NCBI GenBank assembly: GCA_025765595.1
Contig: JAIVFH010000041.1
Span: 124,001 to 188,000 of the forward strand
DNA length: 64,000 nt
Source: Obelidium mucronatum
Taxonomy: Eukaryota > Chytridiomycota > Chytridiomycetes > Chytridiales > Chytriomycetaceae
Reading direction: 5' to 3'
Below, piece by piece: positions 34,579 to 44,315 of this stretch (positions within the stretch are counted from its first letter, which is position 1; every line of letters starts with the position of its first letter). Position numbers and translations under genes: made by a program. Below the pieces are notes generated by a model. The model ran no database searches. It was not told where the DNA came from and saw only the letters and a program-made list of their open reading frames with translations.

Positions 34579-35886
34579 TTAAGCCCCGTATCCACGAATT
34601 CTCTCAGCAAAAGCCCAGTCCGTTGGGAGACTGTACGGCTCTGTGATTGTGACTCCCTTTGACGTGATGGTGGCGCGTTGAAACTGCAAAGAAAAGGTTT
34701 AACGAGAAAAACAAAGGGAGGAATACAAAAGTCAATCATACCTTGTTCAAACTTCTAGCGTCACGGTAATACAAAACACGCATGCTATCTTCAATAATCT
34801 TGACGGCTTGCTCTTCTGTCATGTTGTCTTCGCCAATTTCTTCAACAGCCTTTCTCAAAATGGGAAGCGCCAAGTGACCACCAAAACCAGTGGCAATGGT
34901 GCTGGATTGGTAGCTAGTACCCTGCAAATCCACGTATCCGAGGAATCTGGGGTGTTGGGATTGAGCCCAATGTCGACAGGAACAAACAACATAAACAGAA
35001 CATACGGTTCCTCGTTTTTGACTCCAGCAATAACCAACGAGTTCCATAGAGGATCGGTTTTAGTACGGCGCCCGTACATTACACGAGACATGTACTCAAA
35101 CACGTTTTTTGGTCCCAAAACATGACCGTCATCCTGGTACTTTTCTCTTGTCCTAAAGGGATCAAAAAAAAATGCAATAAGACAAAAGAGTCTGAAAACC
35201 AAGGGGTTCAGGAATACATACTCCAAACCAGCAAGCATGTGTTGAATATATTGTAAATCTGAGATATCGCCCGAGACTCCAACAACAGTCAAGTCGCCAA
35301 CTTTCAAAAGTCTTTCCACATCACGGAAACGCGCAAGACTTCCATAAGACGCTGCACGATAGGAAAAAAAAAGTGTGGTTGTGATGGGAATTCAGCGAAA
35401 CGCATTTTTTTTGAAAATAAGACATCAAGACATGGAATCTCCTTTGAAGCATCGAATTCCTTTCGGTTCACGTCCAATCGCGTTCCCACCCTTGGCTTCC
35501 GAAACAATTAAAAGGGAGGAATAAAAAAATTACCCAAGTTGTCAGCAGCCAACATGACTCCACCCTTGAATCTGAGACCGATAACTGAAGTTCCAGTAAC
35601 TATTGGTTGTCTATTGCAAAAACGCCTGTTGAGTACCAATTTTTTTTGCCGCGCGGTTTGCAAAATAAAAATCGGTCCCTCCCATCCAAAGACTCAACTG
35701 TGTGTGTGCACGGGGAAGATGAGCCGGATTCGAAATGTATTCGTCGCAAGAGAATCCATTCATTGTTTTCGCTGCTCTGATGCGTGGATGGTCCTGAGCT
35801 ACGGCGCCAGGAAGATAGTCGTTTGAGTCGAGGAATGTGTCGTCTCTTGAGCGCGGATTGCCCCAGTTTCCAGGAAAGTAGTCCAT
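34579..35886 (-). CDS. PSMB4: 20S proteasome subunit beta-7 (PSMB4/Pre4)
   Basis: Non-catalytic beta subunit of the 20S core. The N-terminal propeptide (MDYFPGNWGNPRSRDD) is followed by QPIVTGTSVIGLRFKGGV and AADN, then RFRDVERLLKVGD, VSGDISDLQYIQHML, MYGRRTKTDPLWNSLVIAG, FLGYVDLQGTSYQSSTIATGFG and MRVLYYRDARSLNKF, all characteristic of PSMB4. The end reads ITEPYSLPTDWAFAERI. At least five introns are present. A 32-base G run lies 29 bp before its start. Confidence 0.93.
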
Positions 35887-35912
35887 ATTCTAGAATTGCC
35901 GGTTGAAGGGAA

Positions 35913-35914
<2 letters not shown>

Positions 35915-35946
<32 letters not shown>
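35915..35946 (+). repeat. Poly-G tract of 32 bases in the PSMB4/XLF intergenic region
   Basis: An unbroken G run on the plus strand lies 29 bp upstream of the PSMB4 start (minus strand) and about 250 bp upstream of XLF. A second longer run occurs at 8911-8951. The gap 35887-36193 otherwise holds no gene. Confidence 0.9.
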
Positions 35947-35947
<1 letters not shown>

Positions 35948-36193
35948 AAAGGGAATGGGGGACGTTAGTTGGAGGTTCAGAAAGGAGACGCGTCCGTCCA
36001 AGCTCGCCAATCATCAAACCCCAAAAAGGGCAACACATCCGATTCATCGAAATGCCGCCAGGATGGCATCGCACATTTGAGTCTTTCGCCGCAGCAGGGG
36101 ATTGACTGGCGGGGGTGGTGGCAACATACGTTTTTGTTGAGTAGTTTTTAGGTGGGTTATTTTTATTTCCAGCACTTGATTCAATTGCACGAA

Positions 36194-37497
36194 ATGGACA
36201 CGGACGACGCGCTCGATCGGCAGCTTGCGGCGACGCCGTGGCACGCGCTGGATGTAGCCGCCACTGGCGCCGGCGCCGGCGCCGGGCGCCGCGTGCTGCT
36301 CGTCAAGATGGCCGGCGCCGAGGCGTACGCGGCGCGCGCCGTGTTTGCCGACGCCCCGCACGCGCCGCTGTTCGAAACACTCGGCGCGCCGGCCGTCGCC
36401 GCGCGCGTGGCGACGACGGCGCCGGCGTTCCGGCGCAACCCGCCGCGCAAGCTCGTGGCGCTGATCAGGCGGCTGCTGACGGCGGCGCCCGAGTTTGAGA
36501 ACGTGGCTTACTCAGCCAGCTGGATGCAGGCGTCGCTGGTGCTGCTGCTGTCCGGCTCGCTGAACGGCCTGGTGTTCCAGTGGAAAATGATTCTCGATCC
36601 GCTCGATGTCAGCAACAATCATCTGTCAGATGTGGGTCCGGCATCGGATCAATTACTATCTCCGTTAATTGCGAGTGTCAATGTATTGTTTGCGAATCAA
36701 GAACGCATGTCGCGAATGCTCGCTGAAAAGGACAAGGAGATTGAAGAACTCCGTTCTGCACTGGTCAATAACGCGAATAATCTGGGCGGCATTGTTCGAG
36801 TGAAGAGTTAATTTCTTTTTTTCGGTTGTTGAAGGCCCTTGCGTATGGAATATCAAATACCTGTCCTTGTCCCCACACAAACACAACAGAAACGACACCT
36901 CAATTCAGCGCTACCCAGGTTTTACAAGACTCCATGAATCAAATATTCCCAATTTCTTCAACGCCAGCGCAAGATATCACAAATTCGTTAGCATTGTCTC
37001 TTTTCCGAAAGCGAGAAATGGAGGACCTGTACAAGAATATTATGGCACAATTCTCACCCCAACAGAATTCTACGGATGTTTCCGGGGATAAGGGAGATGG
37101 TAAGGTTTTTAGTGTTTTTTTTTGTTTTGTTTTTTTGCTTAAAAAAATTTTCTCCTTTTTTTCGTTTTTATAGAAGATGATTTATTGCATTTGGACTATG
37201 CACCCGATGGAGGTAGTACGCAACGGATAGTTGGTGGCATAAACTTGGGGGCTATCGGTGAAAAGAGTCAACAAGATGGATCCACTCAAAGTGCTGGGGC
37301 GTCACAGGTACCTGTCTCTCTTCACAAGTTTTGTTTTGCCATTGAGCCCTTTTCTTTATTTATTTCTGCAGAAAACCAAAAAGGAAGAAGCCGAAGAAAT
37401 TGTTGATAAGCGTCTGAAAGAGCTGCTCGAGCTTGGTCAAAAGAAAGAGGCTGCTGCTGCCACTGCGTCTAAACCCAAGAAACGAAAGATTATTTAG
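36194..37497 (+). CDS. XRCC4-like factor XLF/NHEJ1 (Nej1), divergent
   Basis: Scaffold for non-homologous end joining, working with XRCC4-ligase IV. The N-terminal head, encoded in a GC-rich island, has TPWHALDV and a beta-rich region ending VLLLSGSLNGLVFQWKMIL. This matches the XLF order (a Trp near the start, then a G-x-x-x-W-x-x hairpin). It is followed by the stalk helix VSNNHLSDV to LLSPLIASVNVLFANQERM, and the end-of-stalk KDKEIEELRSAL. A disordered linker leads to a basic C-terminus KPKKRKII, like the Ku-binding tail of XLF. Introns: 36800-36834 (35 nt), one near 37098-37173, one near 37310-37371. The ATG at 36194 is chosen because 36152 adds only unrelated text. Confidence 0.68.
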
Positions 37498-37595
37498 TTG
37501 TACATATTTATATATATTGGAAGCGAACAGCAATTCAAAATTAATGCGACAAACGCTATTTATTAAAATAAATACTTTGTTGAACAAGACGTCCT

Positions 37596-39931
37596 TCAAA
37601 ACGTTATTTGTCCCAACAACGTCTTCAAGGTGGTTACATCAAAAGGAATGTACAACATCTCCTCTCCTTGGGAACCACGCTTGCTGAGAATAATACGGTG
37701 ATCTCGAAACTCGGCCAACTGTGCTTTAAAGTTATCCTGACTATTGACACAAAAGTTTTCGATGCACTGATTCAAAAACTTGTAGTACGGCAACCCAATG
37801 GCCTTGTCTCCTCCTCCAGCAGCAGGATTGGATGCCGTAGGACTAGTATTCCCAGAATCACCACCTTCTTCATCACCCTTCACAACACGTCTCTTTTTCC
37901 TGCTATTGGCACCCCGCGCTTCTTCCTCGTCAGCCCCGCCATCACCACCACCTGCATTCGCAGCAATCTCCAACTGACTGTCCGCCAAAATCTTAAACAT
38001 CTTCCTCGCATTTGAATTCAAACTCCTCAATACATGAACAGCTCCATTCGCCCCCTTCCTCGTTTCGGCTTCAACCATCACTAACCCTTCGTAACTGGTT
38101 TCTTCAAAGTACTCTTCATACGTTGTCGCGTCTTTCCATAACCAATGAAACACATCAGCAGCCTGTCGGTCCCAAAGCAACGGCGCATTAATATGATCAA
38201 TCGTTGCAATCACGCGAATCGTTCCACGAGGGACACTCTGCAGTAACGCTTGAAGCAGGAGTTGCTGTTTCGGAAGCCTCAATGCTGGCCCATCAATACT
38301 GTTGATCAACAGATACAGACAAGAATGCGGTCGCGTCGCGTCGTGAAAGTATGCACCAATGTTATTAATTTGCGTGCTCGCTGGTCCCAACGGCTTGGAC
38401 GAATCTTTCCCCAAGATCCCAATACTGATTTTCCCAAGCAAATCCGTTAACAAATTAACAGACGGCATATATCCATTCAGTGTAAGCACTGGCGAATCTT
38501 GACATTCTTGCTCCTTAAACATCCCCAGCACTTTCCGTTTGGATCCGTATCCGTACAATAGCAAGTTGAATCCAAGACTCAATTCACAACTCCATTCCTT
38601 AAATTTTGTTGGAATCAGCTCCAAAAGTTGGTTCCGCTCTCGCTTGTGCTTGAATGGCATCTTTTCTAAACTCGCCATAAACTCGGCCCGTGTTACAACA
38701 GGGAGAGAGCTGAGTGTGTTGTTGGACGTGAGATTCTTTTTGGCTCCAGACGTCCCCGTCTCGACAAAGTAATCCTCCACGTCCGCGCGTGTTTTTCCTC
38801 GTCGTTGAATGTCTCGGTCATAGTCGGATTCCTTGTGTCCAAACTTTGATGGAACAACTACGCAGTCTTCATCATTGTCTGAAACGGCTGCAACAGCGTC
38901 CGCATCATACTATCAAAAGAATCTTGATTCAATACACACACACACACATATATATATATGTACATATACACCACAACATGGAAAAAACGAAAAATACATA
39001 CATTCGGCTCTTGTTCCTCCTCGTCATCACTGGTATCTTCATCGCACTCATCTTCATCGTCGCTATCTCCATCCTCCTCTGATTCCGAGTCAGAAACCGC
39101 CACAGTTTCCAAAAGCCTTTTGCGTGCAGCCAGCTTCGCATCCGGTGTTCGCCCTTTGGGTGTTTTCGGCGTCGGAGCAACAGAGACCGGCAAACTGCCC
39201 GTCAAGCTACGCGTTGCTCGACGTTCGGGAGTTGCTGTTGCCGTTGCTGTTGTTGATTGCGGTTTCGAGGATAGTTTCGGCGATGGAATTCGCGGTGGTC
39301 GGCCGTGTGCGGCGTGGGGTGGCTTTGCGGGGGTGGTCCCACTGCTGCTGTTGCTGCTGCGTGTGGCGATCCGCGAGGGCGTTGCCGGCAGCGAGATTGT
39401 TGGACGGAAGGCAACGCTCTTCTTTGCGCTGCTTGGCGGCAGTTGCTGCTGGTGTTGCGGCTGCTGTTGCTTCGACGGAGTCAGCGGCAGCGCGGCGGCC
39501 TCGTCGGCCTGCTGGCGCCGCAGCTTCTTGCGGCGCTCGCGCGACACGAGTCTGTGTGGGTGAAAGAGTGAGAAAGAGTGTGTTGGGTCAGCGGCAGGGC
39601 AGCGGGCAGCGCACACTCACGCGTCGAACGCAAACACGGCCTTGCCCGACAGCGCCGCCAGCGCGTTCTCGCCGCCGCTGTCGCTGTCGCCGTCGCTGGC
39701 GCCGCCGCCGCCGCCGCCGTTGTCGGTGCGCGCGCGCCGCCGGTCTTCGAGCACAAACTGCAGCTGGTCGTCGGCGCGCGCCGCTGGCTGCGACCGCGGC
39801 GGCGACCCGCGCTGCTTGCGCGCCGACGCCGACGCGGGCTCCGTCAGTGCCGACGCAACGGCGCGCGGCGTCGCGGTGCTGGCGCTGCCGCTGAAGTACG
39901 ATGGCTGCAGTCGGACGGGTGTTGCCGGCAT
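37596..39931 (-). CDS. ORC2: Origin recognition complex subunit 2
   Basis: Subunit of the DNA replication origin recognition complex. The conserved ORC2 domain reads SLGFNLLLYGYGSKRKVL, SSKPLGPASTQINN, HSCLYLLINSIDGPALR, VRVIATIDHINAPLLWD-type text (IRVIATIDHINAPLLWD), then WLWKDATTYEEYFEETSYEG. The C-terminal winged-helix segment follows an acidic loop (DEEEARGANSRKKRR). N-terminal exons (to 39931) are disordered with TP sites (TPSKQQQ, VAPTPKTPKGRTPD), probable CDK sites, in GC-rich DNA. An intron at about 39000-38911 contains a CA/TA microsatellite. The start at 39931 could instead be an in-frame ATG at 39979. Confidence 0.93.
38933..38960 (+). repeat. CA/TA dinucleotide microsatellite
   Basis: A run of (AC) followed by (AT) dinucleotides within an ORC2 intron. 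It is outside the coding sequence. Confidence 0.85.
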
Positions 39932-40084
39932 GGATCGATTGCAAGAGACTTTTTTGTCCGAACTTGGAGCAACGTGCAAAATGTCTTTTTTCTTTTTCTT
40001 TGTCAGGACACAGACAGTGCTACACTACAACGCAATACAAATAGAGCAAAACTATCAAATCAACCTCATTCGGACAGACAATGT

Positions 40085-42398
40085 TCAAGCCTTTTTCCGC
40101 CGTCCCAACTCCTCCAACACGCTTAAACACACTTTCCCCATGCTCTTGACTCCTGCTTTTTTACACAGCTTGTACGCTGTATGTATCATTTTTTCTGTCT
40201 GTCCCACATCCGTTTCCAGAAACACGTTTCCAAGTAGAATTAATGTCACAATCTTGAGTTGAGTCGACAAAACAGTGTCGCTAAGTTTTAATGTTTCTAA
40301 AAGTTGCATTCTTCACCAAAAAAAAAAAAAAAAGAGGAAATAAGGTAAGCAAGTGGAAAATGGCAAACACACACACATACTTTGTTTTCTTGATTTCACC
40401 ATTTTTGTGGGCCACCAGTGCATTACAAAGGCTCAAGAATGCTTTAACATGATCGCATTCCGCCATACTAGACGTCCCTGATGTCGTTGTTGACGCTGGA
40501 GTGGCAGGAGACGTTGCATTGGTACTAGACATTATAACAATCGGCTCGTTTATATCCTTTCCCAACTCCTCGAGAATTTGTTTCGCCTAATAGAAATGGG
40601 GTTTTAAGTGAATGAAAAACTATTGCTTGGCTTCATTCTCACCATTTCCAACCTTCCAACTTCACCACTTCCCAAAAGCACAACAACATTACAGAATGAC
40701 GCCAAAATCCGAATCTCATGGACAAGGGCTTCCACGCCAATATTTCCATCTTGTTTGGCAACTTCTACTGCGACAGCTGCAGCCCCAAAGTAACATCGAC
40801 TGGCTTCTCGCAAGCGCCCATTCGCCTGATGTATTAAGCCCCAGTCGAGCAGAATCGTGGGAAGGTAGCTTTTGATTAATATGGACGACGTTGTTGTTTC
40901 ATGGAGTTTATCAATGAGTGTGAAAAGAGCCTTGCAAATTTGGATAGTATGTAAGTGATACCAAAAAAAAAAACAGGAACAGTCAGTCAGTCATCTTACA
41001 TTTTCTGCCGATTTGGCATCTCCCTTCAAAAGATATGCTTCTACAAGATGGTGTAAACACAGTAGGTGGTATTCCATGTGCCATTTTCTAGCATTGATGA
41101 CGTCTTGGATGGTGGTGTCAGAAGCATCTAAAGTGAAGAAACCAGAATTTGAAAATTAAGCCAAATGATAAACAGAGGGAGAGAGAAAGAGCAAACCTGG
41201 TCCTCGACTTCCTACGTCTTTTGGGTTGTTGGATTTGTCCAGTCAGCAAAATCCAAAAAAAAAAAAAAAAAAACGACTCACTTTCTAAATCTTGAATGCC
41301 CCTCTTTAAATACTCTATTGAGCGAGAAGTCTCGGAATCTTTCAGCACACATCCAGCGATTAAACACACGAATGAGATTTCCTGACTTTGACTCAAGAGA
41401 TCCGGAACGACAACAAAATCAGTCAACGAGTTTTCGGCCACAATTCCTTCCATAGATGATCCCTTTTCCTCGATACTATCAGCAGCAGAAGCAGCAGCAG
41501 CAGTAGCTGTATCCAATACGCGACGACATAAATCTTCAACATGAATCTTTGCATTTTTCTTATCGCCCGTTTGACACGACACCATGACTTTCGCAATCAA
41601 GAAGGAAGCAGTGAGATTCAAAAGACAATCGTCAGGCCACAACGGATCCAGGTGGTTTGCAATCAGCGCAACAGCTTGTGAGTGATCACGGGTATGGATG
41701 CAGAAACAAAGCCGCCGCAGCAAAAAGGCAGCGCAAGCTTGTTTGGGCAAGTTTTCAGTTTTCGCAGCGCTGGCGAGAGCAGCATGGGCGGCTTTGAAGT
41801 CACGTTCGTGGACAAGCACATTGACGCGTTCCGACACAAAGTAGTAGAACCAGCGCATCGCTTTCGCGTCTTTGGCCATGGACAGCTGGGCGTCGAGGGC
41901 GGCTTGTTTGAGGACGGCTTTCGCCTGCTTCGTGTTTCCAAAGTGCTGGAGAACGGCAACGTGTGTTGCGGCAAGCGATGCCTTCAGGTCGGGGTTCCCG
42001 GCGGCGGCGGGCGACAGCTGGCGGGGGCAGGCGCTGGGGGTTAGCACAAGGCTGTAGTAGTTCAACTCAACGCACCAGCACGGCCTTCTGCAGGTGCGCC
42101 TCGGCGGCCGGCGCGAGTCCGGCGACAAGCAGCGCGTCCGCCGCGCGCAGCCGCGTCCGCAGCGCGTCGCCGCCCGACAGCGGCAGCCGCAGCGCCGCCT
42201 CGAGCAGCCGCACGCCCGTCGCGACCGCCGTCGCCGCGGCGCGCTGGTCGCCGCGCGCCACAAGCTGCCGCGCGCGCTCGAACTGCGTCTCGGCCCTGTG
42301 CGCATGTGCGTGTTTGGTTGGTTGCTTTTGCGTTGGGTTGGACGAATTCAAAGGTGAACGAACGTGTGCCACAAGTGGTCCTTCAAGCTGTCGCTCAT
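40085..42398 (-). CDS. Cohesin loader subunit MAU2/SCC4
   Basis: TPR-superhelix protein that, with SCC2/NIPBL, loads cohesin on chromatin. Exon 1 is MSDSLKDHLWHTF. Exon 2 (GC-rich, about 42300-42065) encodes FERARQLVARGDQRAAATAV. Repeats follow (LKASLAATHVAVLQHFGNT, RRLCFCIHTRDHSQAVAL, YLPTILLDWGLIHQANGRL). The C-terminal part LKIVTLILLGNVFLETD followed by TEKMIHTAYKLCKKAG has the form of the MAU2 end. Nothing enzymatic is visible. Four or five introns. The assignment rests on the TPR pattern and the C-terminal motif, so it is good but not certain. Confidence 0.68.
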
Positions 42399-42458
42399 TT
42401 TGGTAAAAATAAATAAAATAAACAGAATAAATGCTGACCCACTTTTATCTGCTTTCTT

Positions 42459-44252
42459 TCACTCAGCACCAAGTCCGCGCCGCTTCGCGCGTATCGTCAC
42501 GCTAATGGGCTCAACCAACTTAAATCCACTGCTGTTGCTGTTGCTGTTGCTTCCGCCACTGTCGGCCGCACTGCTTCCAACAAACCCAAGACCAGATCCG
42601 CCATAACTACCCATACCAACACCCGCATTAACACTACTTGAAGACGGGGGTAGTGGTGGATCAGAAGACGCTCCAAGTGCCTCTCCAGGAGCCCATCCCA
42701 TCATCAGCATCATCTTGTGTCCCAAATTATCCTCGGCAAGTGGCGCAGCTCCTTCACCCACCACATCTCCAGGTCTGGGAGCAGTGCGATCATCAGGAGC
42801 TCCTGGAGGCCCTCTCCTCGTCTTTTTTCCTGACTTTTTCCCACTCCATGTGTTTCCCTTCAGAACCTTATTTCCCTTCTTTGACAACACTTTTCCAACC
42901 ACACTTTGCCAGTCGCTCGGTGTATTTGACTTTTTGTTTCTATGCAAGACAAGCTGTTTATCACCTCCACTTCCGCGAAGCGTTATCGTAAGGGCGTAAT
43001 ATGGGGCCATGTCCTTGACAAGTCGGCGAATCGCTCCTGGCATAGCTGGCAAAGTAACTGAGGGTAAATCTGAGTTTTCCGCAAGCATGAATTCGTATAT
43101 CGTCTTGTTGACTTTATGTAAGATACGAGTAATTTCGGCATCGATCGCTGCGCCTGCCTTCTTTTTTGCTACAGTATGGGCAATACGTGCTTGCTGAAGA
43201 AAAGTCGCACTTTCAATGAACGCACACACACATGCACAAACTGTCAGCCTTACTTCTTGTTTCAATGCTTCCCTCAATTCTCTGTCTTTATCGTGCTTTT
43301 GTTTTCGTTCTCGTTTTGCAGTCTTTCTGCGGGCTGATTTTGAAAGTAGAGGCGGTGCTGATCCATCATTTACACCACTCTCTTCGTCGCTTGCTGAAGA
43401 AACACGTTCGCTTTTTAAGCGCTTAAATGATCCATTGTGAATTTGATTGAAGTTCGCGGCTTTTGCTGCCGTCGCTGGAGATACAGAAGACTTGTTCCAC
43501 TTTGATTTCCCACCCGTAAATATCGCGGCTTCTTCTTCCATTCCATCGGAATCCCCTTCAATATAAATATTGGCAAGATCCAGAGAGTCGTCACTATCGT
43601 CATCGCCGTCGCTGTCGTGACTTTCTTCACCCTTAAGCTCATCCTCCACACTTTCATCGGCAATTTCAGTCAAGGCTTCGTGTATTCCAGCCTCTGGCAG
43701 CTCGAATCGATTCCCGGACCGTTGCTTTGGCTTCACAGCGGCATCTTGTTCCTCGAAATCCTCGCCACTGCTGTCATCGCTTCCTAGATCATCCAGCATG
43801 TCCCGGACATCGACATTGTCCTCCTCGTCCTCGTCGGAAAAGCCGCCCACCCCGAGCGCCTGCATGTCTGCCAGGCGCGACACGTTCCAGCCCGCGCCCG
43901 CGCCGTCGTCGCTGCAGTCCAGGTTCGCCAGGTAGTCGCGCACCAGCTCAGCGTCGGCGTCGTCGTCGCTGCCGCCGCCGCCGGCGCCGGGCCGGCCGCG
44001 CCAGTCGATGGCGGGCTTTGCGGCGGGGAAGCCGTAGTTCGGCGTGCGCGCGGCGCCGGCGGCGTGGCGGCCCTTGCCCTTCTTCGGGCGGTGCCGCGGC
44101 TGCGTCTGGAACGCGCGCGTCGTCAGCGGCGTCCGGTGCTGCGCGCTCGTCGGCGGCCCCCGCAGCGGAATAAACGTGTTGTACGCCGGCGCTTCCGGTG
44201 CCGCCGTCTGGCCCGGCGCGCCCGCGCGGTCTATGACAAACAAGTCGTCCAT
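42459..44252 (-). CDS. R3H and G-patch domain protein, Sqs1/Pfa1-like
   Basis: Cofactor that activates the DEAH helicase Prp43 in splicing and ribosome biogenesis. The N-terminal acidic half (NYGFPAAKPAIDWRGRPG, DSGEDFEEQD) is followed by a basic coiled segment (RRKTAKRERKQKHDKDREL), an R3H domain (IYEFMLAENSDLPSVTLPAM, APYYALTITLRGSGGDKQ), and a C-terminal G-patch (GHKMMLMMGWAPGEALG through GLGFVG and VTIRAKRRGLG). One intron near 43253-43197 separates the coil from the R3H domain. Order and tail match Sqs1. The 5' end lies in a GC-rich island. GluRS starts 63 bp away on the opposite strand. Confidence 0.85.
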   Translation of the reverse strand: MDDLFVIDRAGAPGQTAAPEAPAYNTFIPLRGPPTSAQHRTPLTTRAFQTQPRHRPKKGKGRHAAGAARTPNYGFPAAKPAIDWRGRPGAGGGGSDDDADAELVRDYLANLDCSDDGAGAGWNVSRLADMQALGVGGFSDEDEEDNVDVRDMLDDLGSDDSSGEDFEEQDAAVKPKQRSGNRFELPEAGIHEALTEIADESVEDELKGEESHDSDGDDDSDDSLDLANIYIEGDSDGMEEEAAIFTGGKSKWNKSSVSPATAAKAANFNQIHNGSFKRLKSERVSSASDEESGVNDGSAPPLLSKSARRKTAKRERKQKHDKDRELREALKQEVRLTVCACVCAFIESATFLQQARIAHTVAKKKAGAAIDAEITRILHKVNKTIYEFMLAENSDLPSVTLPAMPGAIRRLVKDMAPYYALTITLRGSGGDKQLVLHRNKKSNTPSDWQSVVGKVLSKKGNKVLKGNTWSGKKSGKKTRRGPPGAPDDRTAPRPGDVVGEGAAPLAEDNLGHKMMLMMGWAPGEALGASSDPPLPPSSSSVNAGVGMGSYGGSGLGFVGSSAADSGGSNSNSNSSGFKLVEPISVTIRAKRRGLGAE

Positions 44253-44315
44253 CTTGTTTGAGTCGGTGGGTGTCAAGTTGCTTTGCCCACAAATCTGTTT
44301 TTTGCCAGAAAAAAA
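44253..44315. promoter_or_regulatory. 63-bp divergent promoter Sqs1-like/GluRS
   Basis: 63 bp between opposing ATGs. The minus-side gene begins at the edge of a GC-rich island, the plus-side gene in AT-rich sequence. Confidence 0.5.

Noticed and set aside
38833..39894. 353-codon plus-strand ORF
   Set aside because: Antisense to the ORC2 N-terminus and the GC island; Arg-rich translation typical of the complement of GC-rich Ala/Pro coding DNA.
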